A DNA stretch of 64,000 nucleotides from Candidatus Edwardsbacteria bacterium RifOxyA12_full_54_48 (GCA_001777915.1 MFFN01000004.1:227632-291631); one strand, 5' to 3'. Shown: positions 18,170 to 26,112, counted from the first letter of the stretch. The notes: generated from the sequence alone by a model not told the origin. Program-made: numbers and translations.

Positions 18170-19575
18170 ATAAAATTATTTATGTAATGATAATTTGGGC
18201 ATCTCTTACGGCCAGCACCCATGCTGGCGATTACAAATGTTCCGTTGTTGGTAATGCCAGTGGCTATGGCTTGGTAATCGCCAAGGGCCGTAATGATGGT
18301 ATAAACAGATTATATGCAACGGGGGGGGTCCCAGCAGAATTTACCTGGAATGGAAGTGGTTGGAACAGAGTATTGTTTTCAAGCACTATTGCAAGTGCAT
18401 ACTCTATTGCTGCGGGCGACGGGAGGAATGATGGGGTTATTAGGATTTACACTGGCGGTGGTAGCAGCAGGTTACGTGAATGGAGCTTTAACGGTAGTAC
18501 TTGGGATAGCATATTGATAGATGACCGTACTGGTTCTGATATAAGAAGCGTTTGTTTAGGGGATATAAAAAACGATGATTCCATAAGAGTAGTTGCCGGT
18601 GGTAATGACAGCACGACCATAGCTTATACCTACCAAAATGGGAGTGGAACTTGGAAAAAGGACACCGTGGGTATTAAAAGGGGTATAGTTCAGGACATTG
18701 TTATTGGAAACGGCCGCAACGATGATACAAACAGGGTATACTCTAGCGGAGATATTTTTTGGGTTGAATATACCTATAGAAGCAAATGGGACACAACCTA
18801 CCACTCACAAATGATTCCTACAACGGGATCTTTATTGTCGCCAGTAAAAAATGATGGCTTAATTCAATTATATATATCTGAGGACGGAGGGATAAGAGAT
18901 CTCCTGTGGTCAGGCGCACAATGGTTAAATGTTGATTCTGCTGCTTATGGTAGATATCCGTTTTCGGGTGATGGCCGCAATGACGGCAAACAAAGGTTAT
19001 ATGGTTTGAGTAGCAGTATGGTGGTAAATGATTCGATTTACAGCGATATCCGCGTTTTGGAATGGAGTTATGTTGACAGTATTTGGGTGAAAAATGTATT
19101 GGATACCATTGCCTTAAATTACGGTGTCAATTTTGACATGGCAGCCGGAGTAGTGGGCGATGCCCGGAATGATGGCAAAAATCGGGTATATGCTTTAAGC
19201 GAACTTGGTGTGATATATGAATGGGAGTGGGATGATTCGTTGAACGGTGTAGCGGCGGAGCCAGTTACAAGTGATAGAGTTTTCAGTTTACAGTTAAACC
19301 AAAATTATCCTAATCCCTTTAATCAGTCTACAGTTATCAGTTATCAGGCAACAGTGGACGGGCCGGTAAAACTTGCGGTTTACAACATCGCCGGGCAATT
19401 GGTAAAAACATTAATAAATGATCCCTCTCCTAATGCTTTAGGGGAGGGTGGGGTGGGGTCAATAACCTGGGACGGCCGGGACTACCAGGGCAAACCGGTC
19501 ACAAATGGGCTTTATTTCTACTGCCTGGAGGCCGGGGGAACCCGCCGGACAAAGAAAATGATCCTGCTGAAATGA
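18166..19575 (+). CDS. Secreted repeat protein with FlgD-like/T9SS-type C-terminal domain
   Basis: 469 aa. Signal peptide at 1-20 (IIYVMIIWASLTASTHAG). The body consists of about seven repeats of roughly 45 aa built around GxGRNDGxxRxYxxG and a W-N/S-x-x-W motif (for example GDGRNDGVIRIYTGGG and GDARNDGKNRVYA), like a tachylectin/FG-GAP-type beta propeller. The last 80 residues are a FlgD-like sorting domain: NQNYPNPFN, VYNIAGQLVKTL, ITWDGRDYQGKPV, GLYFYCLEAG, KKMILLK. A palindromic repeat is inserted in frame in this domain (19422-19460). A G8 tract (18321-18328) lies early in the gene. It is about 43% G+C, clearly below its neighbours, which suggests transfer or distinct selection. It starts by ATGA overlap with the upstream gene. 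Confidence 0.8.
   Translation: MNKIIYVMIIWASLTASTHAGDYKCSVVGNASGYGLVIAKGRNDGINRLYATGGVPAEFTWNGSGWNRVLFSSTIASAYSIAAGDGRNDGVIRIYTGGGSSRLREWSFNGSTWDSILIDDRTGSDIRSVCLGDIKNDDSIRVVAGGNDSTTIAYTYQNGSGTWKKDTVGIKRGIVQDIVIGNGRNDDTNRVYSSGDIFWVEYTYRSKWDTTYHSQMIPTTGSLLSPVKNDGLIQLYISEDGGIRDLLWSGAQWLNVDSAAYGRYPFSGDGRNDGKQRLYGLSSSMVVNDSIYSDIRVLEWSYVDSIWVKNVLDTIALNYGVNFDMAAGVVGDARNDGKNRVYALSELGVIYEWEWDDSLNGVAAEPVTSDRVFSLQLNQNYPNPFNQSTVISYQATVDGPVKLAVYNIAGQLVKTLINDPSPNALGEGGVGSITWDGRDYQGKPVTNGLYFYCLEAGGTRRTKKMILLK
19422..19460. repeat. Palindromic element, copy 2, in frame inside a coding sequence
   Basis: CCCTCTCCTAA-tgc-TTTAGGGGAGGG plus TGGGGTGGGGTC is the complement of the elements at 46049 and 51847. It adds about a dozen residues (PSPNALGEGGVGS) between the VKTLIND strand and the ITWDGRD strand of the C-terminal domain without breaking the frame. 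Confidence 0.85.
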
Positions 19576-19594
19576 CAGATATTGTTTGTTGCCG

Positions 19595-19622
19595 CCGCAC
19601 TGCCCTCGCAGTGCGGTTTTTT
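19595..19622 (+). terminator. Terminator after the secreted repeat protein
   Basis: CCGCACTG (19595-19602) and CAGTGCGG (19609-19616) with a CCCTCG loop, followed by TTTTTT. Confidence 0.85.
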
Positions 19623-19728
19623 GTTAACAAAAAATATTTTTACTTTTTATGTAACATATCCCCCCGATCCTGCGTAGTCTCCCATGAACCAAGAAAAATA
19701 CTAAATTTCCAAATAAAAGGAGACGGCC

Positions 19729-19821
19729 ATGAAAGGGATAGTTGATATCAAGAGCGTAGATTGGGGCGGGTTGATCCCCATCGGCACACTGATTGCCCTG
19801 TTTGTAATATCCATAATTTAA
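19729..19821 (+). CDS. 30-aa single-span membrane micro-protein
   Basis: ATG-to-TAA frame of 31 codons. The product begins MKGIVDIKSVDW and ends with a hydrophobic helix (GGLIPIGTLIALFVISII). A strong ribosome-binding site (AAAGGAG) lies 6 nt before the ATG. The frame sits alone between two good terminators (19595-19622 upstream, 19856-19879 downstream), so it appears to be its own transcription unit. The likely form is one inner-membrane helix with a short amphipathic N-terminus. No homologue is recognised. Its promoter could not be identified with confidence. Confidence 0.6.
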   Translation: MKGIVDIKSVDWGGLIPIGTLIALFVISII

Positions 19822-19855
19822 TGATACCCAACCCCATAAACTACCTCCAGAAAAG

Positions 19856-19879
19856 AAGCCGGAAAATTTCCGGCTTTTT
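19856..19879 (+). terminator. Terminator after the micro-ORF
   Basis: AAGCCGGAAA (19856-19865) and TTTCCGGCTT (19867-19876) with T-run to 19879. Confidence 0.85.
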
Positions 19880-20089
19880 AGCTATAGGGTCACCCTTCAG
19901 CCTGCTTTATGAGCGAACTTGTCACACTGAGAAAAGCTTTTCACCCGCCAAGTTGAAGTGTGACAGAATTTAAGATTTGGATTCCCGATCAAGCCGGGAA
20001 TGACATAAAAGATATAACTATCAATAATAATGGACTTTCGTCTTACCATGCCCTCAAAAGCCGCCGCGATCCCGGGAGTCATTTTGGAT
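19880..20089. other. Intergenic stretch with decayed repeats
   Basis: No gene is supported. A 9-bp dyad TGTCACACT/AGTGTGACA (19920-19965) and the ATTCCCG/CGGGAAT hairpin at 19981-20001 are visible. The latter belongs to the short hairpin family. The sequence between them resembles worn repeat DNA. Confidence 0.5.
19979..20002. repeat. Short hairpin repeat (inverted copy)
   Basis: GGATTCCCGATCAAGCCGGGAATGACA-type unit: stem ATTCCCG (19981-19987) with CGGGAAT (19995-20001). It has the same layout as 16748-16773 and 54074-54099. Confidence 0.55.
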
Positions 20090-20119
20090 TTGACACCGGT
20101 CAAATCCAAATGCTATACT
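20090..20119 (+). promoter_or_regulatory. Strong sigma70 promoter for a leaderless ECF sigma mRNA
   Basis: Consensus TTGACA (20090-20095), 18-nt spacer, TATACT (20114-20119). The ATG is at 20126, exactly six bases after the -10 box as in the GH13 promoter. No Shine-Dalgarno sequence is present. It does not look like an ECF-type promoter, so autoregulation at this site is not evident. Confidence 0.8.
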
Positions 20120-20125
20120 CACCCC

Positions 20126-20686
20126 ATGGCTTCCAAAAACCAAGACCAGATACTGATAGACCGCTGTCTGGCCGGCGACAGCCGGGCCTTCAACGATCTG
20201 ATCAACCGCTATAAACGGCAGGTGTTCTCCCTCATCTTCCGCCTGGTCCACAACCAGAACGATGCCGAGGACATCGCCCAGGAGACCTTTATCAAGGCCT
20301 ACAAAAGCTTCGCCGGCTACGATTCTTCATATCCCTTTCTTACCTGGCTGTTCAAGATCGCCCACAATTCGGCCATTGATTTCCTCAGGGCCCAAAAGCC
20401 GGAATCGCTCTCCATCCACGACGAGGAAAACCCGGTAGATATCGAAGACACCCAGATATCCCTAGAGGAAAGGATCGAAGCCGCCTCCCAACAGGAACTG
20501 ATAGACCGGGTACTGGACACCCTGCCGCCCCTCTACCGCGAGGTCCTGGTCTTAAGGCATCAGCAGGAGCTTTCCTACGAGGAGATCGCCGAGTCACTGG
20601 ATATACCGGTGGGCACGGTCAAGATCAGGCTTTTCCGGGCCAGGGATATCATGAAGCAAAAGCTGGTCAAGCTTGGATATGGTTAA
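20126..20686 (+). CDS. ECF RNA polymerase sigma factor (RpoE-like)
   Basis: 186 aa. Region 2 is visible as FNDLINRYKRQVFSLIFRL and the -10-recognition segment DAEDIAQETFIKAYKSF ... FLTWLFKIAHNSAIDFLR. Region 4 is LDTLPPLYREVLVLRHQQELSYEEIAESLDIPVGTVKIRLFRARDIMK with a clear helix-turn-helix. There is no region 3, so it belongs to group 4. The start at 20126 matches the family N-terminus and the promoter position; an upstream in-frame ATG at 20030 would precede the promoter. It is followed after 80 nt by its anti-sigma factor, so it probably responds to an envelope signal. Confidence 0.95.
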   Translation: MASKNQDQILIDRCLAGDSRAFNDLINRYKRQVFSLIFRLVHNQNDAEDIAQETFIKAYKSFAGYDSSYPFLTWLFKIAHNSAIDFLRAQKPESLSIHDEENPVDIEDTQISLEERIEAASQQELIDRVLDTLPPLYREVLVLRHQQELSYEEIAESLDIPVGTVKIRLFRARDIMKQKLVKLGYG

Positions 20687-20766
20687 TATCTTGTCCTGCA
20701 ATATGTAATCATAATGAAACATTTGCCACCGAACCCACGTATTATTACCAGAACGGAGAAAAGATC

Positions 20767-21339
20767 ATGGAATGCCAAGAGATAAAAAATAAGCTGCAGG
20801 AGTTGGTAGATAACTCCCTTGAAATTCAGGAGGTTACAGCAATAAAGAACCACCTGAGATCCTGTTGTTCCTGCACTGCCGACTATCGTCTGCTCAATCT
20901 GGTGGCCCAGTCGGTCAAAGCCCTGCCACTGCCCCAGCTCAGCCCTGAGTTCAACGCTAACATCTTTAATGCTTTGGGGTTGGAATATAAGATACCGCGC
21001 CTCAGCCCGGTGCTCAAATGGGCCACCGGGGCTGTGGTATCGCTAAGCTCCCTGTGGCTGGTGATATTCGGCCTGGGGTTGACCTTCGGCCTGAACAAGC
21101 TGGATCCTTTCAAAATATTTTCCCTGGCCAAGGACTTAATCAAGGCCCCGCCCAACCTGCAGGTGATCCTGGTCAAGGCCGGGCTGCGGCTGGCCGATAT
21201 GATCGACCTGCTGGGCCAGGTGGCCGCCACCCTGCTCAAGGGATCCAACCTGCTGGTCCAGCTGGCCATCGCCAGCATCGCGGCCTTTGCCATCATCGCC
21301 GTCACCTCCAAAAGAATTTATATAAATTCAAAAATATAG
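20767..21339 (+). CDS. Zinc-finger anti-sigma factor, membrane anchored
   Basis: 190 aa. The N-terminal anti-sigma domain has the zf-HC2/ZAS motif: Cys3, then H-x3-C-x2-C (HLRSCCSC). A hydrophobic segment lies around 82-108 (WATGAVVSLSSLWLVIFGLGLTFGL split over the span) and a second near the C-terminus (LLVQLAIASIAAFAIIAVTS). The cytoplasmic N-terminal domain is expected to hold the adjacent ECF factor. A GGAG site precedes the ATG at a normal distance. The transcript continues into the bactofilin-like gene. Confidence 0.9.
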   Translation: MECQEIKNKLQELVDNSLEIQEVTAIKNHLRSCCSCTADYRLLNLVAQSVKALPLPQLSPEFNANIFNALGLEYKIPRLSPVLKWATGAVVSLSSLWLVIFGLGLTFGLNKLDPFKIFSLAKDLIKAPPNLQVILVKAGLRLADMIDLLGQVAATLLKGSNLLVQLAIASIAAFAIIAVTSKRIYINSKI

Positions 21340-21361
21340 CACACAATAAAGGAGCACGATC

Positions 21362-22615
21362 ATGTACAAAATTAACAGGCATTCTGCCAAATCCGGCTGG
21401 CTAATCCTGCTGCCGATGATCGCCCTGCTGCTGGCGGCGACCCCCGGACTGGCCGAGGAGACGGTGGTGGGCACCAAGCTGCTGGACAAGAAGACCACCA
21501 TCAAGATCCAGGGTATCGGCGATTCCGATTCCCAGGGTACATACAAATTAAAGATCGGCGACAAAGAGGTCGAGATAGACTCCAAGGATGCCAAGGTGGG
21601 CGACATCTATGTCGGCCCGGCCGACACCATCAACGACGACGTGGTCACCAAGGGCGGCTCCATCACGGTGGACGGCATGGTCAACGGCGACTGCGTGACC
21701 TTCGGCGGCGGGGTGACGGTCAACGGCACGGTGATGCACGACGTGGCCACCTTCGGCGGGGCCACGGTGGTGGCCGGAACGGTCAAGGGGGACGTGGCCA
21801 CCTTTGGCGGCACCGTCTCCATCGACGGCACGGTGGGCGGCGAGGTGGCGGCCTTCGGCGGGATGGTCAATCTGGGGCCCGAGTCCTCGGTGGGCGGGGA
21901 TATCTCCACCGTGGGCGGCACGGTGGACAAGGCCGAAGGGGCCCGGGTGGCCGGTGAGATCAAGAACGTGGATCTAGGGATGCTCAACCAGTTCATTCCC
22001 AGCATGGTCGGCTCGGCCCACTTTGCCCACAAAAAACCGGCTGCCGGACGGGCCATAAAATTCTTTATCGTCTTTTTCATGCTGGCCGGACTGGGCATCC
22101 TGATAACCCTGCTGGGCGTGTTCTTTGCCAAACCCATCGAACGCATCGTCCACATCATCGAGGTCGATTTCTGGAAGTCGGCCGGCATCGGATTCCTGGT
22201 GCAGATCTCCCTGGCCCCGGCCCTGGTGTTCATGGCGGTCTCCATCCTGGGCATCCCCCTGATACCGCTGGCCGTCCTGCTGGTGGTGGCCGGGATCCTG
22301 ATGAGCATCGCCAGCTTCGGGGTGATCATCAACCAGAAATTCCTGCATGCCGTCAACAAGCCTCCCATGAACACCCTGCCGGCGGTGGTGCTGGGATTCG
22401 TGCTGCTGCACTCCCTGTTCCTGCTGGGCAGCCTGATCAACATCGCCGGCAGCCCGCTGACCGCCCTGGGCGTGATATTCATCATCATCAACTTCATAGT
22501 CCTGTGGTGCGGGGTCACCGTGGGCCTGGGCGCGGTATGGACCACCCGGCTGGGCACCAGGGACCAGGCTCCGCCCAGACCGCCCACAGCGCCGAAGATA
22601 GCTGCGGCCGAGTAG
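21362..22615 (+). CDS. Membrane-anchored bactofilin-like (polymer-forming) protein
   Basis: 417 aa. Signal peptide or first anchor at 1-31, then a beta-helix of short repeats (GSITVDGMVNGDCVTFGGGV, TVNGTVMHDVATFGGATVV, GTVKGDVATFGGTVSIDG) typical of the polymer-forming/bactofilin fold (about 75-210). Four hydrophobic helices follow (about 235-260, 280-300, 305-330, 345-395). It is therefore an exported or periplasmic bactofilin-like repeat fused to a membrane domain. Similar fusions are seen next to ECF/anti-sigma pairs, suggesting a structural target of the stress response; this is inference. AAAGGAG before the ATG is a strong ribosome-binding site, 22 nt after the anti-sigma stop. Confidence 0.8.
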   Translation: MYKINRHSAKSGWLILLPMIALLLAATPGLAEETVVGTKLLDKKTTIKIQGIGDSDSQGTYKLKIGDKEVEIDSKDAKVGDIYVGPADTINDDVVTKGGSITVDGMVNGDCVTFGGGVTVNGTVMHDVATFGGATVVAGTVKGDVATFGGTVSIDGTVGGEVAAFGGMVNLGPESSVGGDISTVGGTVDKAEGARVAGEIKNVDLGMLNQFIPSMVGSAHFAHKKPAAGRAIKFFIVFFMLAGLGILITLLGVFFAKPIERIVHIIEVDFWKSAGIGFLVQISLAPALVFMAVSILGIPLIPLAVLLVVAGILMSIASFGVIINQKFLHAVNKPPMNTLPAVVLGFVLLHSLFLLGSLINIAGSPLTALGVIFIIINFIVLWCGVTVGLGAVWTTRLGTRDQAPPRPPTAPKIAAAE

Positions 22616-22638
22616 CAATAAATAATTGGACATAGAAC

Positions 22639-22672
22639 GGCCTTGGGGGTCAACGACCCCCAAGGCCATTTT
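22639..22672 (+). terminator. Terminator of the ECF sigma operon
   Basis: GGCCTTGGGGGTC (22639-22651) and GACCCCCAAGGCC (22655-22667), 13-bp perfect stem, followed by ATTTTAT. Confidence 0.85.
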
Positions 22673-22701
22673 ATAAATTCCCGATAAAACCATAAACACC
22701 C

Positions 22702-22730
22702 TTGAAGTTTCATCCTTTGGGGTTTATAAT
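22702..22730 (+). promoter_or_regulatory. Sigma70 promoter for the PspC/M16 unit
   Basis: TTGAAG (22702-22707), 17-nt spacer, TATAAT (22725-22730). The expected start near 22737 gives a 22-nt leader holding AGGAGGAG before the ATG at 22759. Confidence 0.8.
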
Positions 22731-22758
22731 TGTATGATCAATGGTTAGGAGGAGAATC

Positions 22759-22950
22759 ATGGCTAAAAGAATTTACCGGTCCACCAGGGACCGGATGCTA
22801 GGCGGCGTCTGCGGCGGCATCGGGGAATATTTTGACGTCGATCCCACCATCGTCCGGCTGGTGGCGGTGGTGTTCGCCCTGTCCGGGGCCGGGATCCTGG
22901 CCTATATCATTGCCTGGATCATCATCCCCGACCAGCCGGTGGTAATGTAG
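22759..22950 (+). CDS. PspC domain protein, short
   Basis: 63 aa, essentially one PspC domain: [28 protein letters not shown] followed by one membrane span ([22 protein letters not shown]). PspC proteins are inner-membrane sensors or effectors of envelope stress. A perfect AGGAGG precedes the ATG at 22759; the in-frame ATG at 22741 upstream has no ribosome-binding site. It is the first of two tandem PspC genes located after the ECF sigma operon, fitting an envelope-stress neighbourhood. Confidence 0.9.
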   Translation: MAKRIYRSTRDRMLGGVCGGIGEYFDVDPTIVRLVAVVFALSGAGILAYIIAWIIIPDQPVVM

Positions 22951-22962
22951 GGGGGCCTTTAT

Positions 22963-23364
22963 ATGCCCAAACGATTATACCGTTCCGGAAGGGACCGGGT
23001 GATAGCCGGGATCTGCGGAGGCTTGGCCGATTATTTTGACATCGACCCCCTGCTGATCCGCATTATCTTTATGATCCTGGCCCTGGCCGGCGGGCTGGGG
23101 ATCATTATTTATCTGGCGGCCTGGCTGATAGTCCCCGGCCAGAGCCTTTCGGCCGGCCAACGCGAAACTCCGCCAACTCCCGAGGAAAGGAATCCGAATA
23201 TGCGGCGAAATCCATCCGGGGCGGTGTTCGGGATATTGGTCATCATCCTGGGCATCGGCCTTTTGTTGAATAATTACGGCCTGTTTTATTTTAAATTAAG
23301 CCTGATCTGGCCGCTGATCCTGATCGCCATCGGCGTCAGGCTGCTGATCAGGGATAAAAGATAA
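22963..23364 (+). CDS. PspC domain protein with extra C-terminal membrane domain
   Basis: 133 aa. An N-terminal PspC domain (RSGRDRVIAGICGGLADYFDIDPLLIRI) with its span (about 33-58) is followed by a hydrophilic linker and two further hydrophobic segments (GAVFGILVIILGIGLLLNNYG and LIWPLILIAIGVRLLI), like the LiaI/LiaF transmembrane module. It lies 12 nt after the first PspC gene and 13 nt before the M16 peptidase start, so all four genes are likely one transcript. Confidence 0.88.
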   Translation: MPKRLYRSGRDRVIAGICGGLADYFDIDPLLIRIIFMILALAGGLGIIIYLAAWLIVPGQSLSAGQRETPPTPEERNPNMRRNPSGAVFGILVIILGIGLLLNNYGLFYFKLSLIWPLILIAIGVRLLIRDKR

Positions 23365-23377
23365 AGGAATGCAACTA

Positions 23378-24712
23378 ATGAGAAAATTAATTCTGGCGGC
23401 ATCCTGCCTGGCCCTGGTGGTCTCCGGGGCCGGGGCCGTTGACACCCTGGCGGTCCATCAGGACAGCCTGGCCAACGGCCTGAAAATACTGACCGTGGAG
23501 AAGCCCGGCCTGCCACTGGTCAGCTTCCAGGTGTGGTACCGGGTGGGCTCCCGCAACGAGCGTCCCGGCATCACCGGGATCTCCCACCTGCTGGAGCACA
23601 TGATGTTCAAGGGGACCGACAAGATCGGTCCCGAGGAGTTCTCCAGGATCGTCCAGAAATACGGCGGTCACAGCAATGCTTTCACCAGCCAGGACTACAC
23701 CGCCTATTACGAGAATATCTCCACCGAGTTCCTTTCGGTGGCCATGGAACTGGAGTCGGACCGGATGGCCAACCTGAAGCTGGATCCCAGGGAGTTCGAA
23801 CCGGAGCGCAATGTGGTCAAGGAGGAGCGCCGACTCAGGGAAAACTCGCCCTATGGGCGGCTGTTCGAGGAAATGAATGCCGCCGCCTATACCGCCCATC
23901 CCTACGGCTGGCCGGTGCTGGGCTGGATGACCGACATTGAAGCCATCACCCCTCAGGACCTTCGCGACTATTATCGGATCTATTATGCCCCCAACAACGC
24001 CGCCTGTGTGATAGTGGGCGCCGTCAACCGCAAAGAAGCGGTAGCCCTGGTGGATAAATATTTCGGCGGCATCCCCCGCAACAAAACATCGCCGCCCAGG
24101 GTCACCACCATAGAACCTCCCCAGATGGGTGAACGCCGGGTCAAGGTGCTGAAGGACACCCGGATGCCGCTGGTGGCCATGGGATATCACACGCCGGAAA
24201 TAGGCCAGCCCGACACCTACGCTCTGGAGCTGCTTTCCAATATCCTCAGCAACGGCGAAAGCTCCCGGCTCTACCGCAGCCTGGTCTACGATAAACAGCT
24301 GGCCCTGTTCGCCGGCGGATATAACGATACCCAGACCGACCCCACCCTGTTCATCTTCTATTCCGCGCCGCTGAAGGGCCACAATACCGAAGAACTGGAG
24401 CAGGCCATAACCGAAGAGCTGGAGAAGATCAAGCGGGATGGCGTCTCCCCGCGGGAACTGCAAAAAAGCAAAAACCAGCTGGAAGCGGATTTTATCTTCC
24501 AGCAGCAACGGAACAACGGCCTGGCCGTCCAGATCGGCTCGGCCCAGACCCGGCTCTCCTGGCGCTACCTGAACAGCTACCTTAAGAATATCCGGGCGGT
24601 AAGCAACCAGGACATCATCTCCGCGGCCAATAAATATTTCATCGACCAGAACCGGACCGTGGCCACCCTGATCCCGACCGGCGGCCCCCAGAACAAAGGA
24701 GAGGCCCAATGA
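23378..24712 (+). CDS. M16 zinc peptidase, catalytic partner
   Basis: 444 aa. A signal peptide (1-20) is followed by the inverted zinc motif His70-x-x-Glu73-His74 (SHLLEHMMFKGT) and the third ligand region ERNVVKEERR with Glu near 150, as in processing-peptidase beta subunits. C-terminal M16 domain includes the substrate-binding R-Y-type region GESSRLYRSLV. It is predicted to degrade or process peptides in the periplasm. The ATG at 23378 is preferred over 23369 because AAGGA then sits at normal spacing. It overlaps the next M16 gene by ATGA, so they form a heterodimer pair by analogy with such operons. Confidence 0.92.
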   Translation: MRKLILAASCLALVVSGAGAVDTLAVHQDSLANGLKILTVEKPGLPLVSFQVWYRVGSRNERPGITGISHLLEHMMFKGTDKIGPEEFSRIVQKYGGHSNAFTSQDYTAYYENISTEFLSVAMELESDRMANLKLDPREFEPERNVVKEERRLRENSPYGRLFEEMNAAAYTAHPYGWPVLGWMTDIEAITPQDLRDYYRIYYAPNNAACVIVGAVNRKEAVALVDKYFGGIPRNKTSPPRVTTIEPPQMGERRVKVLKDTRMPLVAMGYHTPEIGQPDTYALELLSNILSNGESSRLYRSLVYDKQLALFAGGYNDTQTDPTLFIFYSAPLKGHNTEELEQAITEELEKIKRDGVSPRELQKSKNQLEADFIFQQQRNNGLAVQIGSAQTRLSWRYLNSYLKNIRAVSNQDIISAANKYFIDQNRTVATLIPTGGPQNKGEAQ

Positions 24713-26067
24713 GAAAGATGTTTTTTGCCGTCGCATTGTTTTTGGCCGCAGCCGGAATGGTTTCAGCCCAGAATATCTGGACCCCTCCCCAGCCCAAAAG
24801 GATCGTTCTCAAAAACGGATTGACGATACTGCTGTTGGAGAACCACCAGTTGCCGGTAATATCGGCGGAGGTTATGGTCAAGGCCGGCAGCGTTACTGAT
24901 CCTGCCGGATATGCCGGCCTGGCTAATTTCACAATCGAGATGCTGGCCAAGGGCACTGACTCCCGCAGTGCGCTGGATATCGCCGATAATTTCGATTTTG
25001 TGGGCGCCCAGTTCGCAGTCAAATGCGACTATGACGCGGCATTCATCTCCTTGACCACCCTGGCGAAGGATTTTAACCGGACCGTGCCGGTTTTATTCGA
25101 GCTGCTGACCAAACCGGCTTTTGACTCCCTGGAGACCGGGCGGCTGAAGGCCGAATTGCTCTCGGCCATCGAGGCCAAGGGGGACCGTCCCAACACCCAG
25201 TCAGCCGAAGCCTTTAACCTGATGCTGTTCAAAGATCACCCCTACGCCCATCCCGGGATGGGCGACGCCGAAAGCGTCTCCCGCATCTCCCGGCAGGACC
25301 TGGCCGGATACCATCAGAAATACTACGCTCCCAATAACTGCATTATCTCGCTGGTGGGGGATTTTAAAAGCTCCCAGATCAAAAGAATACTGGAGCAAAA
25401 TCTGGGAAACTGGGCCGCCCGGAACATGCCCCAATCGATCCTTCCGGAGATACCGCCCATCGGGCAGCCCCGGGCTTTGCTGATAAACCGCCAGATCAAC
25501 CAAGCCTACATCAATCTGGGATTTCTGGGGCCCAAAAGGAGCGATCCCGATTATCAGGCCATCCGGGTGATGAATTACATCCTGGGCGGAGGCGGCTTCG
25601 TATCCCGGCTGGTCAAAAATATCCGGATGGCCCAGGGCCTGGCCTATGATGTGGATTCGTATTACGATCCCCGCAGCGATTTCGGACCCTATATACTTTC
25701 CGTGCAGACCAAATGCGCCTCGGCTGACACCGCCATCAAGAGCTTGATAGCTGAGATGCGGCTGATCCAGAGCCAGCCGGTCAGCGAAGAGGAGCTGAAA
25801 GAAGCCCAGGACTACATCCGGGGCAGCTATCCCTTCCGCTTCGAAACCAGCGGCCAGACCGCCCGGCAGTTCCTGTACCTGGAACTTTACGATCTGGGGG
25901 CGGATTATTTCCGGCAGGATATGCAGAAGACGCTTCAGGTGACCCAGGCCGACGTAATGGCCGCCGCCAAAAAATACCTGAAACCGGACAATTTCCTGCT
26001 GGCGATGGTCACCGACACCAGCCAGACAAAATTGAACATCCCCGGCTTGAAGATAGAAAAACAATAG
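24709..26067 (+). CDS. M16-like peptidase subunit lacking the zinc site
   Basis: 452 aa with a signal peptide (MRKMFFAVALFLAAAGMVSAQ). It aligns with the upstream M16 protein (LKNGLTILLLENHQLPVIS, YYAPNNCIISLVGDF), but the zinc motif positions read N-F-T-I-E in place of H-L-L-E-H, so none of the three motif residues is retained in place. It is thus the non-catalytic, substrate-binding partner, like the alpha subunit of the mitochondrial processing peptidase. It overlaps the catalytic gene by 4 nt and ends before a strong terminator. Confidence 0.9.
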   Translation: MRKMFFAVALFLAAAGMVSAQNIWTPPQPKRIVLKNGLTILLLENHQLPVISAEVMVKAGSVTDPAGYAGLANFTIEMLAKGTDSRSALDIADNFDFVGAQFAVKCDYDAAFISLTTLAKDFNRTVPVLFELLTKPAFDSLETGRLKAELLSAIEAKGDRPNTQSAEAFNLMLFKDHPYAHPGMGDAESVSRISRQDLAGYHQKYYAPNNCIISLVGDFKSSQIKRILEQNLGNWAARNMPQSILPEIPPIGQPRALLINRQINQAYINLGFLGPKRSDPDYQAIRVMNYILGGGGFVSRLVKNIRMAQGLAYDVDSYYDPRSDFGPYILSVQTKCASADTAIKSLIAEMRLIQSQPVSEEELKEAQDYIRGSYPFRFETSGQTARQFLYLELYDLGADYFRQDMQKTLQVTQADVMAAAKKYLKPDNFLLAMVTDTSQTKLNIPGLKIEKQ

Positions 26068-26084
26068 GTTGCCCGATAATAAAG

Positions 26085-26112
26085 AAGCCCCTCCTTGCGG
26101 AGGGGCTTTTGG
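26085..26112 (+). terminator. Terminator after the M16 pair
   Basis: AAGCCCCTCC (26085-26094), TTGC loop, GGAGGGGCTT (26099-26108), T-run. It shares the GCCCCTCC stem with the terminator at 26715-26745. Confidence 0.85.

Noticed and set aside
20030-20125. N-terminal extension of the ECF sigma factor
   Set aside because: It precedes and includes the promoter, and the extra residues are repeat-derived and unlike the family.
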